Below, piece after piece: positions 34,293-43,133 of a DNA stretch of 64,000 bases. Positions within the stretch are counted from its first letter, which is position 1; each line of letters opens with the position of its first letter. The notes below the pieces were generated by a model. The model did not search any database, was not told where the DNA came from, and was given only the letters and a program-made list of their open reading frames with translations. Where the stretch lies: NCBI RefSeq assembly GCF_026241155.1, contig NZ_JAPFGP010000001.1, positions 434,001 to 498,000 on the forward strand, given 5' to 3'. The stretch comes from Paucibacter sp. PLA-PC-4 (GTDB lineage Bacteria; Pseudomonadota; Gammaproteobacteria; Burkholderiales; Burkholderiaceae_C). The position numbers were made by a program, and so were the translations under genes.

Positions 34293-35081
34293 ATGCCCCG
34301 TTTCGCCGCCAATCTGTCGATGATGTACACGGAGCATGATTTTCTCGATCGCTTTGCGGCGGCCGCGCGCGATGGCTTTACGGCGGTCGAGTATCTGTTT
34401 CCCTACGCCTTCGAGCGGGCCGAGCTGGCCGCGCGGCTGCGCGATGCGGGCTTGCGCCAGGTGCTGTTTAACGCACCGCCGGGCGACTTCGAGGCCGGTG
34501 AGCGCGGCATCGCGGCGCTACCCGGCCGCGAGGAGGAATTTCGGCGCGGCTTTGTCGAACAGGCACTGCCCTATGCCGAGGCCTTGGCCTGCCCGCGCAT
34601 CCATGTGATGGCCGGGCTGCGCTCGGCCGGTGCCGTTCGTGAGACCTATGTGGCCAATCTGGCCTGGGCGGCCGGGCAGGCGAGCGCGCAAGGTCTCGAT
34701 GTGCTGATCGAGCCGATCAATACCCGTGACATCCCCGGTTACTTGCTGAACCTTCAGGATGAGGCCCATGCGCTGATCGCCGAGATCGGCGCGCCGAATC
34801 TGAAGGTGCAGATGGACCTCTACCACTGCCAGATCGTCGAGGGAGATCTCGCGACGAAGCTGCGGCGCTACTTGGTGCCTGGCGGCGCGGTGGGGCATCT
34901 CCAGATCGCCGGAGTGCCGTCTAGGCACGAGCCTGATCTCGGCGAGCTGAACTATTCCTATCTTTTCGCGCTGCTCGACGAGCTGGGCTACGCCGGCCAT
35001 GTCGGTGCCGAGTACCGTCCGCGGGCTGGCACGACGGCGGGCTTGGGCTGGTTTTCGCCCTACAAGGACTCCCAATCATGA
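34293..35081 (+). CDS. otnI: 2-oxo-tetronate isomerase (OtnI, hydroxypyruvate isomerase family)
   Basis: This 262-residue TIM-barrel protein resembles Hyi/Ygb[66 protein letters not shown] and [12 protein letters not shown]-like as [17 protein letters not shown]. The metal ligands Glu, Asp and His are in these segments. OtnI converts 2-oxo-tetronate to 3-oxo-tetronate. A clear AGAAGGAAAAG site precedes the ATG. Its stop overlaps the start of denD by 4 bases. Confidence 0.92.
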   Translation: MPRFAANLSMMYTEHDFLDRFAAAARDGFTAVEYLFPYAFERAELAARLRDAGLRQVLFNAPPGDFEAGERGIAALPGREEEFRRGFVEQALPYAEALACPRIHVMAGLRSAGAVRETYVANLAWAAGQASAQGLDVLIEPINTRDIPGYLLNLQDEAHALIAEIGAPNLKVQMDLYHCQIVEGDLATKLRRYLVPGGAVGHLQIAGVPSRHEPDLGELNYSYLFALLDELGYAGHVGAEYRPRAGTTAGLGWFSPYKDSQS

Positions 35082-36070
35082 AGCTTTTGATCACCGGTGG
35101 TGCAGGCTTCCTTGGTGCGCGGCTGGCGCGCACGCTGCTGGCGCGCGGCAGCTTGGCCGGCCAGCCCATCAGCACGCTGGTGCTGGCCGATTTGTTCCCC
35201 CCGCCGGTCCATCTGCTGGCCGATGCGCGCGTTCAGGCGCGGACCGGTGCATTGCTCGATCAATGCGCGGCGCTGGGTGCCGAAGGCTTCGACGGCGTCT
35301 TCCATCTGGCCTCAGCCGTGTCGGCCGAATGCGAGGCCGATTTCGAGTTGGGCCTACGCTCCAATCTCGACACGACCCGGGCCCTGCTCGACGCACTGCG
35401 AGCCGCCCCACGGCCGGCGCGCCTGGTGTTCGCCAGCTCGGTTGCAGTGTTCGGTTCTGACCCGGCACTGCCGCTGCCGGCCGTGGTGCGCGACGACACG
35501 CTGCCGACGCCGCAGTCCTCTTACGGCATCCACAAGTTCATCTGTGAGCAGCTGGTGGCCGACTACAGCCGTAAGGGCTATATCGATGGCCGCACGGCGC
35601 GGTTGATGACGGTGTCGGTGCGGCCGGGCAGGCCCAATGGCGCGGCTTCGGGCTTTCTATCGGCCATCATCCGCGAGCCGCTGGCGGGCCTGGACGCGGT
35701 CTGCCCGGTGGCTGCGGACACGGCGATTGCGCTGGCTTCGCCAGCCACCACCATTGACGGGCTGATCCGGGTCTATGAAGCCAGCCGCGAGGACTTCGGC
35801 GGCCGCACAGCGCTGAACCTGCCGGCGCTGACCGTCACCGTGCAGCAGATGCTGAATGCGCTGGCCGAAGTGGCCGGGCCAGAGGCCGTGGCCCGGGTCA
35901 GCTTCCAAGCCGATGCCGGAGTGGCCCGCATGGTGGGCGGCTGGCCGGCCCGCTTTGAGTCGCAGCGCCAGACGCGCCTGGGACTCAAGCCCGACAGAGA
36001 TTTCCTCAGCGTCGTCAGGCAGTACCTGCAGGACAACCCCGCCAGTGTCGGCGTGCCGCTGCGGCGCTGA
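35078..36070 (+). CDS. denD: D-erythronate dehydrogenase (DenD, extended SDR family)
   Basis: This 330-residue protein has a nucleotide-binding motif [20 protein letters not shown] and an active-site YxxxK in [18 protein letters not shown]. It closely follows the DenD type: [40 protein letters not shown]. DenD oxidises D-erythronate to 2-oxo-tetronate, the same compound LtnD makes from L-threonate. With both dehydrogenases in one operon, two stereoisomers enter one path. It is separated from the TRAP receptor gene by 46 bases. Confidence 0.9.
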   Translation: MKLLITGGAGFLGARLARTLLARGSLAGQPISTLVLADLFPPPVHLLADARVQARTGALLDQCAALGAEGFDGVFHLASAVSAECEADFELGLRSNLDTTRALLDALRAAPRPARLVFASSVAVFGSDPALPLPAVVRDDTLPTPQSSYGIHKFICEQLVADYSRKGYIDGRTARLMTVSVRPGRPNGAASGFLSAIIREPLAGLDAVCPVAADTAIALASPATTIDGLIRVYEASREDFGGRTALNLPALTVTVQQMLNALAEVAGPEAVARVSFQADAGVARMVGGWPARFESQRQTRLGLKPDRDFLSVVRQYLQDNPASVGVPLRR

Positions 36071-36116
36071 CTTCCATTTCTTCAACCCTTTGCTACAGAA
36101 AAACAGGAGACAAACC

Positions 36117-37088
36117 ATGACAAAGAACGCAACCCAACTGGCCGCCCTGGCCCTCATCGCTTTGACTGGCGCCGCCTCGGCCCAGACCGTTCTGAAGATC
36201 GGTTACGCAACCAGCAAGGAATCGCATTACGGCGTCGGCTCGACCGCCTTCTGCGACGAGATCGAGAGGGGCACGCAAGGCCGCTACAAATGCCAGCAGT
36301 TCCCCAGCTCGGCGCTGGGCGGCGAGCGCGAGCAGATCGAGGCGGTGCAGCTTGGCACCCAGGATCTGACCAACACCTCGACCGGCCCGCTGGGAAACTT
36401 TCTGCCCGAGGCCAAGATCTTCGACATCCCCTTCCTGTTCCGCGATTACAACCATGCGCGCCACACGATGGATGGTCCCATCGGCCAGGACGTGCTGAAG
36501 AAGCTGCAGGGCAAGGGCTTGATCGGCCTGGCATGGACCGAGAACGGCTTCCGCCATATGACCAATAGCAAGCGCGCCATCGTGCAGGCCAGCGACGCCG
36601 CCGGCCTGAAGCTGCGCACGATGGAGAACAAGGTGCATATGGAGGGCTACAAGACCTTCGGCCTACTGCCCACGCCCATGCCCTTCCCGGAGCTGTTCAC
36701 CGCGCTGCAGCAGGGCACGGTCGACGGCCAGGAGAACCCTATCCCGGTGATCCTGTCGTCCAAGTTCTCGCAGGTGCAAAAGCATCTATCGCTTACCGGC
36801 CACGTCTACTCGCCGGCCGTGCTGCTGCTGTCGCCGATGGTCTGGAACAAGCTCAACGACGCTGACAAGAAGGTCTTCGTGGAAGCGGCCGCCAAGGGCG
36901 CTGCGGCGCAGCGCAAAAAGGTCAATGACGACGAGAACAGCGGCATCGCCCAGCTGAAGAAGGATGGCATGCAGGTGGTCGAAAAGGTGGATGGCGACAG
37001 CTTCCGCAAGGCGGTGGCCCCGGCCTATGCCGGCTTCGCCAAGGAGTTTGGCGCCGACAAGATCGCCGCCATTCAGGCCGTCAAGTAA
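36117..37088 (+). CDS. TRAP-type periplasmic solute receptor (DctP family), tetronate operon
   Basis: This is a 323-residue secreted protein (start 36117, AGGAGA upstream; signal ALALIALTGAASAQ). DctP motifs include FPSSALGGEREQIEAVQLGT, WTENGFRHMTNSKR, the ligand-contacting arginine in LKLRTMENKVHMEGY and GTVDGQENPIPVIL. It probably captures threonate, erythronate or a related acid for the DctQM permease encoded next. It is mostly identical to the second receptor at 39915-40898. Confidence 0.93.
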   Translation: MTKNATQLAALALIALTGAASAQTVLKIGYATSKESHYGVGSTAFCDEIERGTQGRYKCQQFPSSALGGEREQIEAVQLGTQDLTNTSTGPLGNFLPEAKIFDIPFLFRDYNHARHTMDGPIGQDVLKKLQGKGLIGLAWTENGFRHMTNSKRAIVQASDAAGLKLRTMENKVHMEGYKTFGLLPTPMPFPELFTALQQGTVDGQENPIPVILSSKFSQVQKHLSLTGHVYSPAVLLLSPMVWNKLNDADKKVFVEAAAKGAAAQRKKVNDDENSGIAQLKKDGMQVVEKVDGDSFRKAVAPAYAGFAKEFGADKIAAIQAVK

Positions 37089-37100
37089 ATCCTCAGCCCG

Positions 37101-37120
37101 GCGCGCCCTGGCGGGCGCGC
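37101..37120 (+). repeat. Intercistronic hairpin between dctP and dctQ
   Basis: GCGCGCCC (37101-37108) and GGGCGCGC (37113-37120) form a perfect 8-base stem with loop TGGC. There is no T-run, so it is not a standard terminator. It may stabilise the dctP part of the mRNA or reduce read-through, giving more receptor than permease. Confidence 0.6.
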
Positions 37121-37133
37121 ACCAGGAGTCGTG

Positions 37134-37625
37134 ATGCGTGAAATCTTGTTGGCGGTGGACCGCCGGCTGAGCAATCTGTCCCTGCATGTGGCCTGTGTGC
37201 TGCTCGCCGTGATCAGCTGCCTGGGGATGTGGCAGGTGGTGTCGCGTTTTGTGCTGTCCCAGCCCTCGACCTGGACCGAGGAGGCCATGCGTCGGCTCTT
37301 GATCTGGTGCGTGATGCTGGGCGTGGTTGTGGCTTTCCGGCGCGGTGCGCTGGTGTCGGTGGACCTGATGCTGCGCCTGAGCAAAGGGGCCTGGCGGCAA
37401 GTCGTGCGCACGGTAATCACCGTCAGTTCGCTGACCTTTCTGGGGGTGCTGCTGTGGTTCGGGATCGACCTGGCCTGGCGCGTGCGCTTCCAGACCTTTG
37501 CCAGCATGGAGATATCGATGGCCTGGGCCTATGCGGCGTTGCCGGTGGGCGCCGCGCTGGCCATCATCGCGGTGCTGGCCCAGCACCTGGATCCGATCAA
37601 TGAAGAGCTGGAATTGGCTCAATAA
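37134..37625 (+). CDS. TRAP transporter small permease (DctQ family)
   Basis: This 163-residue protein has four membrane helices (VACVLLAVISCLGMWQVVSR, RLLIWCVMLGVVVAF, TVITVSSLTFLGVLLWFGI, AYAALPVGAALAIIAVLA) and the DctQ stretch TWTEEAMRRLLIWCV. The ATG at 37134 follows AGGAG. It joins DctM in the inner membrane to form a sodium-driven uptake system fed by the DctP receptor upstream. Confidence 0.93.
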   Translation: MREILLAVDRRLSNLSLHVACVLLAVISCLGMWQVVSRFVLSQPSTWTEEAMRRLLIWCVMLGVVVAFRRGALVSVDLMLRLSKGAWRQVVRTVITVSSLTFLGVLLWFGIDLAWRVRFQTFASMEISMAWAYAALPVGAALAIIAVLAQHLDPINEELELAQ

Positions 37626-37643
37626 GACAACAGGTCCCGCATC

Positions 37644-38969
37644 ATGTCCCTGACTCTGATGATCACGATGCTGCTGGCCTTTGCCTTCAGCATCTCCATT
37701 GCGGTCGCCATCGGCGGCTCGGCGATGCTGGGCATCGCGCTGTTCGATCCCGACAAGCTCGTGCTGGCGCCGAAGGAGATGTTCACCGCGATTGACAAGT
37801 TCCCGCTGGCAGCCGTTCCCTTCTTCATCCTGGCCGGCAATCTGATGGAGAACGGCGGCATCTCGCGCCGCCTGGTCGAGTTCGCCAAATCGCTGGTGGG
37901 CGGCGTGCAGGGCGGCCTGCCAATGACTTGCGTGCTGACCTGCATGATCTTCGCGGCGGTGTCGGGCTCCTCGGTGGCCACCACCTTCGCTATCGGCGCC
38001 ATCCTGATCCCGGCGCTGATCAAGCATGGCTATCCGCGCGAGTACGCGGCAGCGCTGCAGGCCACTTCGGCCGAGCTGGGCGTCATCATCCCGCCATCGA
38101 TTCCGATGATCCTGTTCGGTGTATCGGCCGAGGTCTCGATCGGCGAGCTCTTCATCGCCGGCATCGGCCCGGGCCTCCTGATCGGCGGCGTGCTGATGCT
38201 GTTCGTTCATTTGTATTGCCGCTGGAAGGGCTGGGGCCTGCAGGACGGCGATGGCCGATTGGGGGTCGCAGCGGCGACCTTGCAGGCCGGCTGGGCGCTT
38301 TTGATGCCGGTCATCATCCTGGGCGGAATCTATGGTGGCATCTTCACGCCCACCGAGGCCTCGGTGGTGGCGGTGTTCTATGCGCTGATCGTCGGCCTGC
38401 TGATTCATCGCGAGCTCAGTTTGAAGGACCTGATTCCGGTGTTCCGCAAGTCGGTGATTTCCAGCGCGGTGATCATGTTCATCATCGCCAACGCCGGCCT
38501 GTTCGCCTATCTGGTCACGCGCGCCGGCATCCCCGAGGCGCTGGGCACCTGGCTGACCGAGGTGCTGCAGTCGCCGATGTGGTTCCTCTTGGGCGTCAAC
38601 GCAGCGCTGTTCGTTATCGGCATGTTCATCGAAACCTCGGCCGCGATCATCGTGCTGGCGCCCATCCTGGTGCCGGTGGCCGTGCACTTTGGCGTGGACC
38701 CGGTGCACTTCGGGATGATCATGGTCGTCAATCTGGCGCTTGGCATGATCACGCCGCCTTTCGGCGTCAATCTGTTCGCGGCGTGCACGGTGGCCAGGAT
38801 TTCGCTGGATCGCATCGTCAAGTACCTGCTGCCTTTTGTGCTGGTCGTGATTGGCTGCCTGATGCTGATCACCTACTTGCCGCCGATCAGCCTGGCACTT
38901 CGCGATCTGGTCTATGCGCCGACGGCGGTCGTCGCTCCGCAGCCCGCACCGGCCATCGGACCGCAGTAG
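37644..38969 (+). CDS. TRAP transporter large permease (DctM family)
   Basis: This 441-residue protein has about 12 membrane helices and the DctM signatures FFILAGNLMENGGISRRLVE, MIFAAVSGSSVATTFAIGAI, LGVIIPPSIPMILFGV and FTPTEASVVAVFYALIVG. It carries out uptake with the small permease encoded 18 bases upstream. It is the last gene of the tetronate operon. The only DctM in the window, it may also serve the orphan DctP receptor of the following operon. Confidence 0.94.
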   Translation: MSLTLMITMLLAFAFSISIAVAIGGSAMLGIALFDPDKLVLAPKEMFTAIDKFPLAAVPFFILAGNLMENGGISRRLVEFAKSLVGGVQGGLPMTCVLTCMIFAAVSGSSVATTFAIGAILIPALIKHGYPREYAAALQATSAELGVIIPPSIPMILFGVSAEVSIGELFIAGIGPGLLIGGVLMLFVHLYCRWKGWGLQDGDGRLGVAAATLQAGWALLMPVIILGGIYGGIFTPTEASVVAVFYALIVGLLIHRELSLKDLIPVFRKSVISSAVIMFIIANAGLFAYLVTRAGIPEALGTWLTEVLQSPMWFLLGVNAALFVIGMFIETSAAIIVLAPILVPVAVHFGVDPVHFGMIMVVNLALGMITPPFGVNLFAACTVARISLDRIVKYLLPFVLVVIGCLMLITYLPPISLALRDLVYAPTAVVAPQPAPAIGPQ

Positions 38970-38996
38970 CTAGCAAGGGTTTGTCATAGTATTGTG

Positions 38997-39012
38997 ATGA
39001 TGTACTCATCAT
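38997..39012. promoter_or_regulatory. Candidate GntR/FCD operator upstream of the apionate operon
   Basis: ATGATG-TACT-CATCAT is a perfect inverted repeat in the 76-base spacer between dctM and the oxidoisomerase gene, 33 bases before its ATG. Its size and AT-rich arms fit FCD-type GntR operators. The gntR gene at the end of this operon (45739) is the natural candidate binder. Confidence 0.5.
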
Positions 39013-39045
39013 ACCATTAGGCCAGTACAAGCCTGGAGAGATGAG

Positions 39046-39882
39046 ATGAGTACTGGCACCTCGATCGCGCTGTTCGGCGCCGGCGGCAAGATGGGCTACC
39101 GTCTGAGCCGCAATCTGATCGGCTCGCCTTACGAGGTGCGCCATGTCGAGCCCGGCGCCGGCGGCCGGCAGCGGCTCAAGGATGAGCTGGGTATCGACTG
39201 CGTCTCGGCCGAGGCTGCGCTGGACGGTGCCGAGGTCGTGATCTTGGCCGTGCCCGATACCTTGATCGGCAAGCTCTCGCACGAGATCGCGCCGCTGCTG
39301 AGACCCGGCACGATGGTGATGACGCTGGACGCGGCCGCGCCCTTCGCCGGCCATCTGCCCGAGCGGCCTGACCTGGTCTATTTCGTCGCCCACCCTTGCC
39401 ACCCGCCGATCTTCAACGACGAGAGCACGCCCGAGGGCCGGCGCGATTTCTTCGGCGGCCTGCATGCCAAGCAGTCGGTGGTCAGCGCGCTGATGCAGGG
39501 CACCGACGGCGACTTCGCGTTGGGCGAAGACATTGCCAAGACCATCTACGCGCCGATCCTGCGTTCCTACCGGTTGACCGTTGAGCAGATGGCGCTGCTG
39601 GAGCCGGGCCTGTCCGAAACCGTCTGCGCGACCCTGCTCGACGTGATGCGCGAGGGCATGGACGAGGTGGTCAGGCGCGGCGTGCCGGCCGAGGCGGCGC
39701 GCGACTTCCTCTTGGGGCATATGACGATTCTTGCGGCGGTGATCTTCAAGGAGATCCCGGGCCAGTTCTCCGATGCCTGCAACAAGGCCATTGCCTTCGG
39801 CAAGCCGCGCCTGATGCGCGATGACTGGAAGGGCGTGTTCGATCGCCCCGAAATCGCCGACAGCATCCAGCGCATCACTTAA
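39046..39882 (+). CDS. apnO: Probable D-apionate oxidoisomerase (ApnO-like; phosphogluconate dehydrogenase-related)
   Basis: This 278-residue protein has a Rossmann start (IALFGAGGKMGYRLSRNLIG) and a C-terminal all-helical domain with MALLEPGLSETVCATLLDVM and FKEIPGQFSDACNKAIAFG. This family, distantly like 6-phosphogluconate dehydrogenase, includes D-apionate oxidoisomerase, which converts apionate to 3-oxo-isoapionate with NAD. The assignment leans on the operon: a DUF1537 kinase and a RuBisCO-like protein, the next two known steps, lie downstream. It is the first gene after the ATGATG palindrome. Direct activity is not shown by sequence. Confidence 0.75.
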   Translation: MSTGTSIALFGAGGKMGYRLSRNLIGSPYEVRHVEPGAGGRQRLKDELGIDCVSAEAALDGAEVVILAVPDTLIGKLSHEIAPLLRPGTMVMTLDAAAPFAGHLPERPDLVYFVAHPCHPPIFNDESTPEGRRDFFGGLHAKQSVVSALMQGTDGDFALGEDIAKTIYAPILRSYRLTVEQMALLEPGLSETVCATLLDVMREGMDEVVRRGVPAEAARDFLLGHMTILAAVIFKEIPGQFSDACNKAIAFGKPRLMRDDWKGVFDRPEIADSIQRIT

Positions 39883-39914
39883 CGACGCCACGCCCCCACA
39901 TAACGGAGACAGCC

Positions 39915-40898
39915 ATGCAAACAAAGCAACACCGACTCAGCCGTGCCACCTTGCTGGCGGCCATTGCCCTGATCACGGGCACGGCCGGTGCACAAACCGT
40001 GCTCAAGATCGGCTACACGCCGGCCAAGGACTCACATTACTGGGTCGGTTCGGTGGCCTTCTGCGACGAGGTCGAGAAGGGCACGCAGGGCCGCTACAAA
40101 TGCCAGCAGTTCCCGAACTCGGCACTGGGGGGCGAGCGCGAGCAGATCGAGGCGGTGCAGCTGGGCACGCAGGATCTGGTCAATGCCTCCACCGGCGCAC
40201 TCGGCAACTTCGTGCCCGAGACCAAGATCGTTGACATTCCCTTTTTGTTTCGCGACTACGAGCATGCGCGCCACACGATGGACGGCCCCATTGGGCAGGA
40301 CCTCCTGAAGAAGATGCAGGCCAAGGGCCTGATCGGCCTTGCCTGGACCGAGAACGGCTTCCGCCACATGACCAATAACAAACGCCCCATCATGACTGCA
40401 GGCGACGCGGCTGGCCTGAAGGTTCGCACGATGGAGAACAAGGTCCATATGGACGGCTACAAGACCTTCGGTCTGCTACCCACGCCGATGGCCTTTCCGG
40501 AACTGTTCACCGCGCTGCAGCAGGGCACGGTCGACGGGCAGGAGAACCCGATTCCGGTCATCCTTTCAGCTAAGTTTGCTCAGGTGCAGAAATACCTGTC
40601 GCTGACCGGCCATGTCTATTCGCCAGCCGTGATCATCGTGTCGCCCAATGTCTGGAACAAACTCTCCGAGGCCGACAAAAAGGTCTTTGTCGAGGCTGCG
40701 CAAAAGGGCGCAGTCGCGCAGCGCAAGAAGGTCAACGAGGACGAGGCTACGGGCATTGCCCAGCTCCGCAAGGACGGCATGCAGGTGATCGAGAAGGTCG
40801 ATGGCGAGAGCTTCCGCAAGGCGGTTGCACCGGCCTATGCGGCCTTCGCGAAAGAGTTCGGTGCCGACAAGATCGCAGCCATTCAAGCGGTGCGCTGA
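39915..40898 (+). CDS. TRAP-type periplasmic solute receptor (DctP family), orphan, apionate operon
   Basis: This 327-residue protein has a signal peptide (LLAAIALITGTAGAQ) and GGAG before the ATG. It is a close paralogue of the receptor at 36117: both share the stretches ALGGEREQIEAVQLGTQDL, GYKTFGLLPTPM and FTALQQGTVDGQENPIPVIL. It differs at scattered surface and pocket-side residues (YWVGSVAFCDEVEKG against YGVGSTAFCDEIERG). No DctQ or DctM follows, so it probably uses the permease of the neighbouring operon, with apionate as the likely ligand. Confidence 0.92.
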   Translation: MQTKQHRLSRATLLAAIALITGTAGAQTVLKIGYTPAKDSHYWVGSVAFCDEVEKGTQGRYKCQQFPNSALGGEREQIEAVQLGTQDLVNASTGALGNFVPETKIVDIPFLFRDYEHARHTMDGPIGQDLLKKMQAKGLIGLAWTENGFRHMTNNKRPIMTAGDAAGLKVRTMENKVHMDGYKTFGLLPTPMAFPELFTALQQGTVDGQENPIPVILSAKFAQVQKYLSLTGHVYSPAVIIVSPNVWNKLSEADKKVFVEAAQKGAVAQRKKVNEDEATGIAQLRKDGMQVIEKVDGESFRKAVAPAYAAFAKEFGADKIAAIQAVR

Positions 40899-42346
40899 TG
40901 ATGGCGCTGAAGCCCCAGCTCAATTTGATCGCCGGCGAGCATGGCGCCGCCGTTTCGGGCCGCACGCTCGACGTGCTGGACCCGTCCGACGGCCAGGTCT
41001 TCACCAGCCTGCCGCGCAGCGATTCGCGCGATATCGATGCTGCGGTGCAGGCCGCCCGCGCCGCCTTCCACGGCGCCTGGGGCCGCTGCACAGCCACCGA
41101 GCGCGGCCGCATCCTGAGCAAGCTGTCCGCGCTGATCTTGCAGCACCATGAGGAGTTGTCGCTGCTGGAGTGCGCCGACACCGGCAAGCCCATCCAGCAG
41201 GCCAGGGCCGACATCACGGCCTGCGCGCGCTACTTCGAATACTACGGCGGCGCGGCAGATAAATTGCATGGCGAGAGCATTCCCTATGCGGCCGGCAGCA
41301 CCGTGATCGCACTGCGCGTGCCGCATGGCGTGACCGGCCACATCATCCCCTGGAATTACCCGGCGCAAATCTTCGGCCGATCGGTCGGCGGCGCGCTGGC
41401 GGCCGGCAATGCCTGCGTCGTCAAGCCGGCCGAAGACGCCTGCCTAAGCCCGCTGCGCATTTCCGCGCTGGCGCTGGAGGCCGGCCTGCCGGCCGGCGCC
41501 TTGAATATCGTCTGCGGTCTGGGCAGCGAAGCCGGCGCCGCGCTGGCCGCCCACCCCGGTATCAACCACATCTCCTTCACCGGCTCGCCACAGACCGGCA
41601 CCGCCGTGGCCCAGGCTGCCGCTGTCAATCATGTGCCAGTCACGCTGGAGCTGGGTGGCAAGTCGCCACAGATCCTGTTCGCCGATGCCGACCTGGACCA
41701 GGCCTTGCCGGTGCTTGTCAATGCCATCGTGCAGAACGCCGGTCAGACCTGCGCGGCCGGCAGTCGCGTACTGATCGAGCGCAGCATCTACAACACGGTG
41801 ATCGCGCGGCTGAAGGCTCGCTTCGACGTCCTGACGACCGGCGCCGGTAAGACCGGCCCCGACTGCGGCCCGCTGATCAACCGCCGACAGCTGGACCGCG
41901 TGTCCACGATGATCGATGCGGCGCTGGCCGATGGCATCAAGCTCGTGGCCCGCGCCAAGCTGGCCGCCGATGCGCCGGCCAGCGGTTTCTACTTCCCGCC
42001 TATGCTGCTGGATGCCGTGCCCAGCGACCACCAGGTCGCGCAGATGGAGGTTTTCGGTCCGGTGCTGGCGGCGTTTGCCTTCGACAGCGAGGACGAGGCG
42101 ATTGACTTGGCCAACGGCACGCCCTTCGGCCTGACCGCCGCTGTCTGGACCCGCGACGGCGCCCGCCAACTGCGCGCCGCGCATCGCATCGAGGCTGGCC
42201 AGGTCTTCATCAACAACTACGGCGCCGGCGGTGGCATCGAGCTGCCCTTTGGCGGCATGAAGCACTCGGGCTATGGCCGAGAGAAGGCCTTCGAGGGCCT
42301 GCGCAGCTTCACCACCATCAAGACCATTGCCATCCAACACGGCTGA
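40898..42346 (+). CDS. NAD(P)-dependent aldehyde dehydrogenase of the apionate operon
   Basis: This 482-residue ALDH has the catalytic cysteine in IVQNAGQTCAAGSRVLIERS, the base Glu in VTLELGGKSPQILFADADLD and the fold motif GHIIPWNYPAQIF. It is of the betaine/gamma-aminobutyraldehyde-like group. The two ATGs at 40898 and 40901 overlap the receptor stop. The known apionate route has no required ALDH after apionate, so this enzyme may supply apionate from apiose or treat a C2/C3 aldehyde product. The substrate is not known. Confidence 0.88.
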   Translation: MMALKPQLNLIAGEHGAAVSGRTLDVLDPSDGQVFTSLPRSDSRDIDAAVQAARAAFHGAWGRCTATERGRILSKLSALILQHHEELSLLECADTGKPIQQARADITACARYFEYYGGAADKLHGESIPYAAGSTVIALRVPHGVTGHIIPWNYPAQIFGRSVGGALAAGNACVVKPAEDACLSPLRISALALEAGLPAGALNIVCGLGSEAGAALAAHPGINHISFTGSPQTGTAVAQAAAVNHVPVTLELGGKSPQILFADADLDQALPVLVNAIVQNAGQTCAAGSRVLIERSIYNTVIARLKARFDVLTTGAGKTGPDCGPLINRRQLDRVSTMIDAALADGIKLVARAKLAADAPASGFYFPPMLLDAVPSDHQVAQMEVFGPVLAAFAFDSEDEAIDLANGTPFGLTAAVWTRDGARQLRAAHRIEAGQVFINNYGAGGGIELPFGGMKHSGYGREKAFEGLRSFTTIKTIAIQHG

Positions 42347-42358
42347 GGAGACGACGAG

Positions 42359-43129
42359 ATGAGCGAGACCAAGAAACTACAGGATCGCGTGGCCATCGTG
42401 ACCGGGGCCGGCAGCGGCTTCGGTGAGGGCATTGCCAAGCTATTCGCCGAGCTGGGCGCCAAGGTGGTCGTGGCTGACTGGCGCTTTGACGCGGCAGAAA
42501 AGGTGGCCGGCGATATCGAGGCAGCCGGCGGCCAGGCTTTTCCGGTGCACGCCGATGTGACGAAGAATGAATCGGTCGCCGCGATGGTGGCCGCCACGGT
42601 TGAGCAGTACGGCCGCGTCGACATCCTGATCAACAACGCCGGCACGACGCACAAGAACCAGCCGATGCTCGAAGTCGACGAGGCGACCTTTGATCGTGTG
42701 TACGCGACAAATGTCAAGAGCATCTACCTCGGCGCTATCCACACGGTGCCGCTGTTCAAAAAGCAGCGCAGCGGCGTCATCATCAATATCGCGTCGACCG
42801 CGGGCCTGCGCCCGCGGCCGGGCCTGTCCTGGTACAGCGGCACCAAGGGCGCGGCCATCACCCTGACCAAGGGTATGGCCATCGAGCTGGCGCCCGAGGG
42901 CATCCGGGTTTGCGCGATCAACCCGGTGATGGGGGCCACCGGGCTGATCCAGGACTTTCTGCCCGGCGACGACAGCGAGGCCACCCGCGCCAAGATCGTC
43001 GCGACGATCCCGATGGGCCGACTGTCGACCCCGCTGGATATCGCCAAGGCGACGGCCTTCCTGGCCAGCGATGATGCCGAGTTCATCACAGGCGTCGCCC
43101 TCGAAGTCGACGGCGGTCGCTGCATCTGA
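42359..43129 (+). CDS. Short-chain dehydrogenase/reductase of the apionate operon
   Basis: This 256-residue classical SDR has the cofactor motif VTGAGSGFGEGIAKLFAELG, NNAGTTHKN, catalytic Ser in INIASTAGLRP and YxxxK in LSWYSGTKGAAITLTKGMAI. An Asp after the second strand (VVVADWRFDAAEK) suggests NAD rather than NADP. It ends FITGVALEVDGGRCI, typical of sugar or polyol dehydrogenases. It may oxidise a sugar or alcohol precursor feeding the route. The step is not identified. It lies 12 bases after the ALDH gene. Confidence 0.88.
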   Translation: MSETKKLQDRVAIVTGAGSGFGEGIAKLFAELGAKVVVADWRFDAAEKVAGDIEAAGGQAFPVHADVTKNESVAAMVAATVEQYGRVDILINNAGTTHKNQPMLEVDEATFDRVYATNVKSIYLGAIHTVPLFKKQRSGVIINIASTAGLRPRPGLSWYSGTKGAAITLTKGMAIELAPEGIRVCAINPVMGATGLIQDFLPGDDSEATRAKIVATIPMGRLSTPLDIAKATAFLASDDAEFITGVALEVDGGRCI

Positions 43130-43133
43130 AGCC

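Noticed and set aside
36786-38708. 640-codon open frame on the minus strand, antisense to the TRAP genes
   Set aside because: It is His/Arg/Gln-rich, has no domain, and lies opposite well-conserved dctP, dctQ and dctM; a GC-rich shadow frame.
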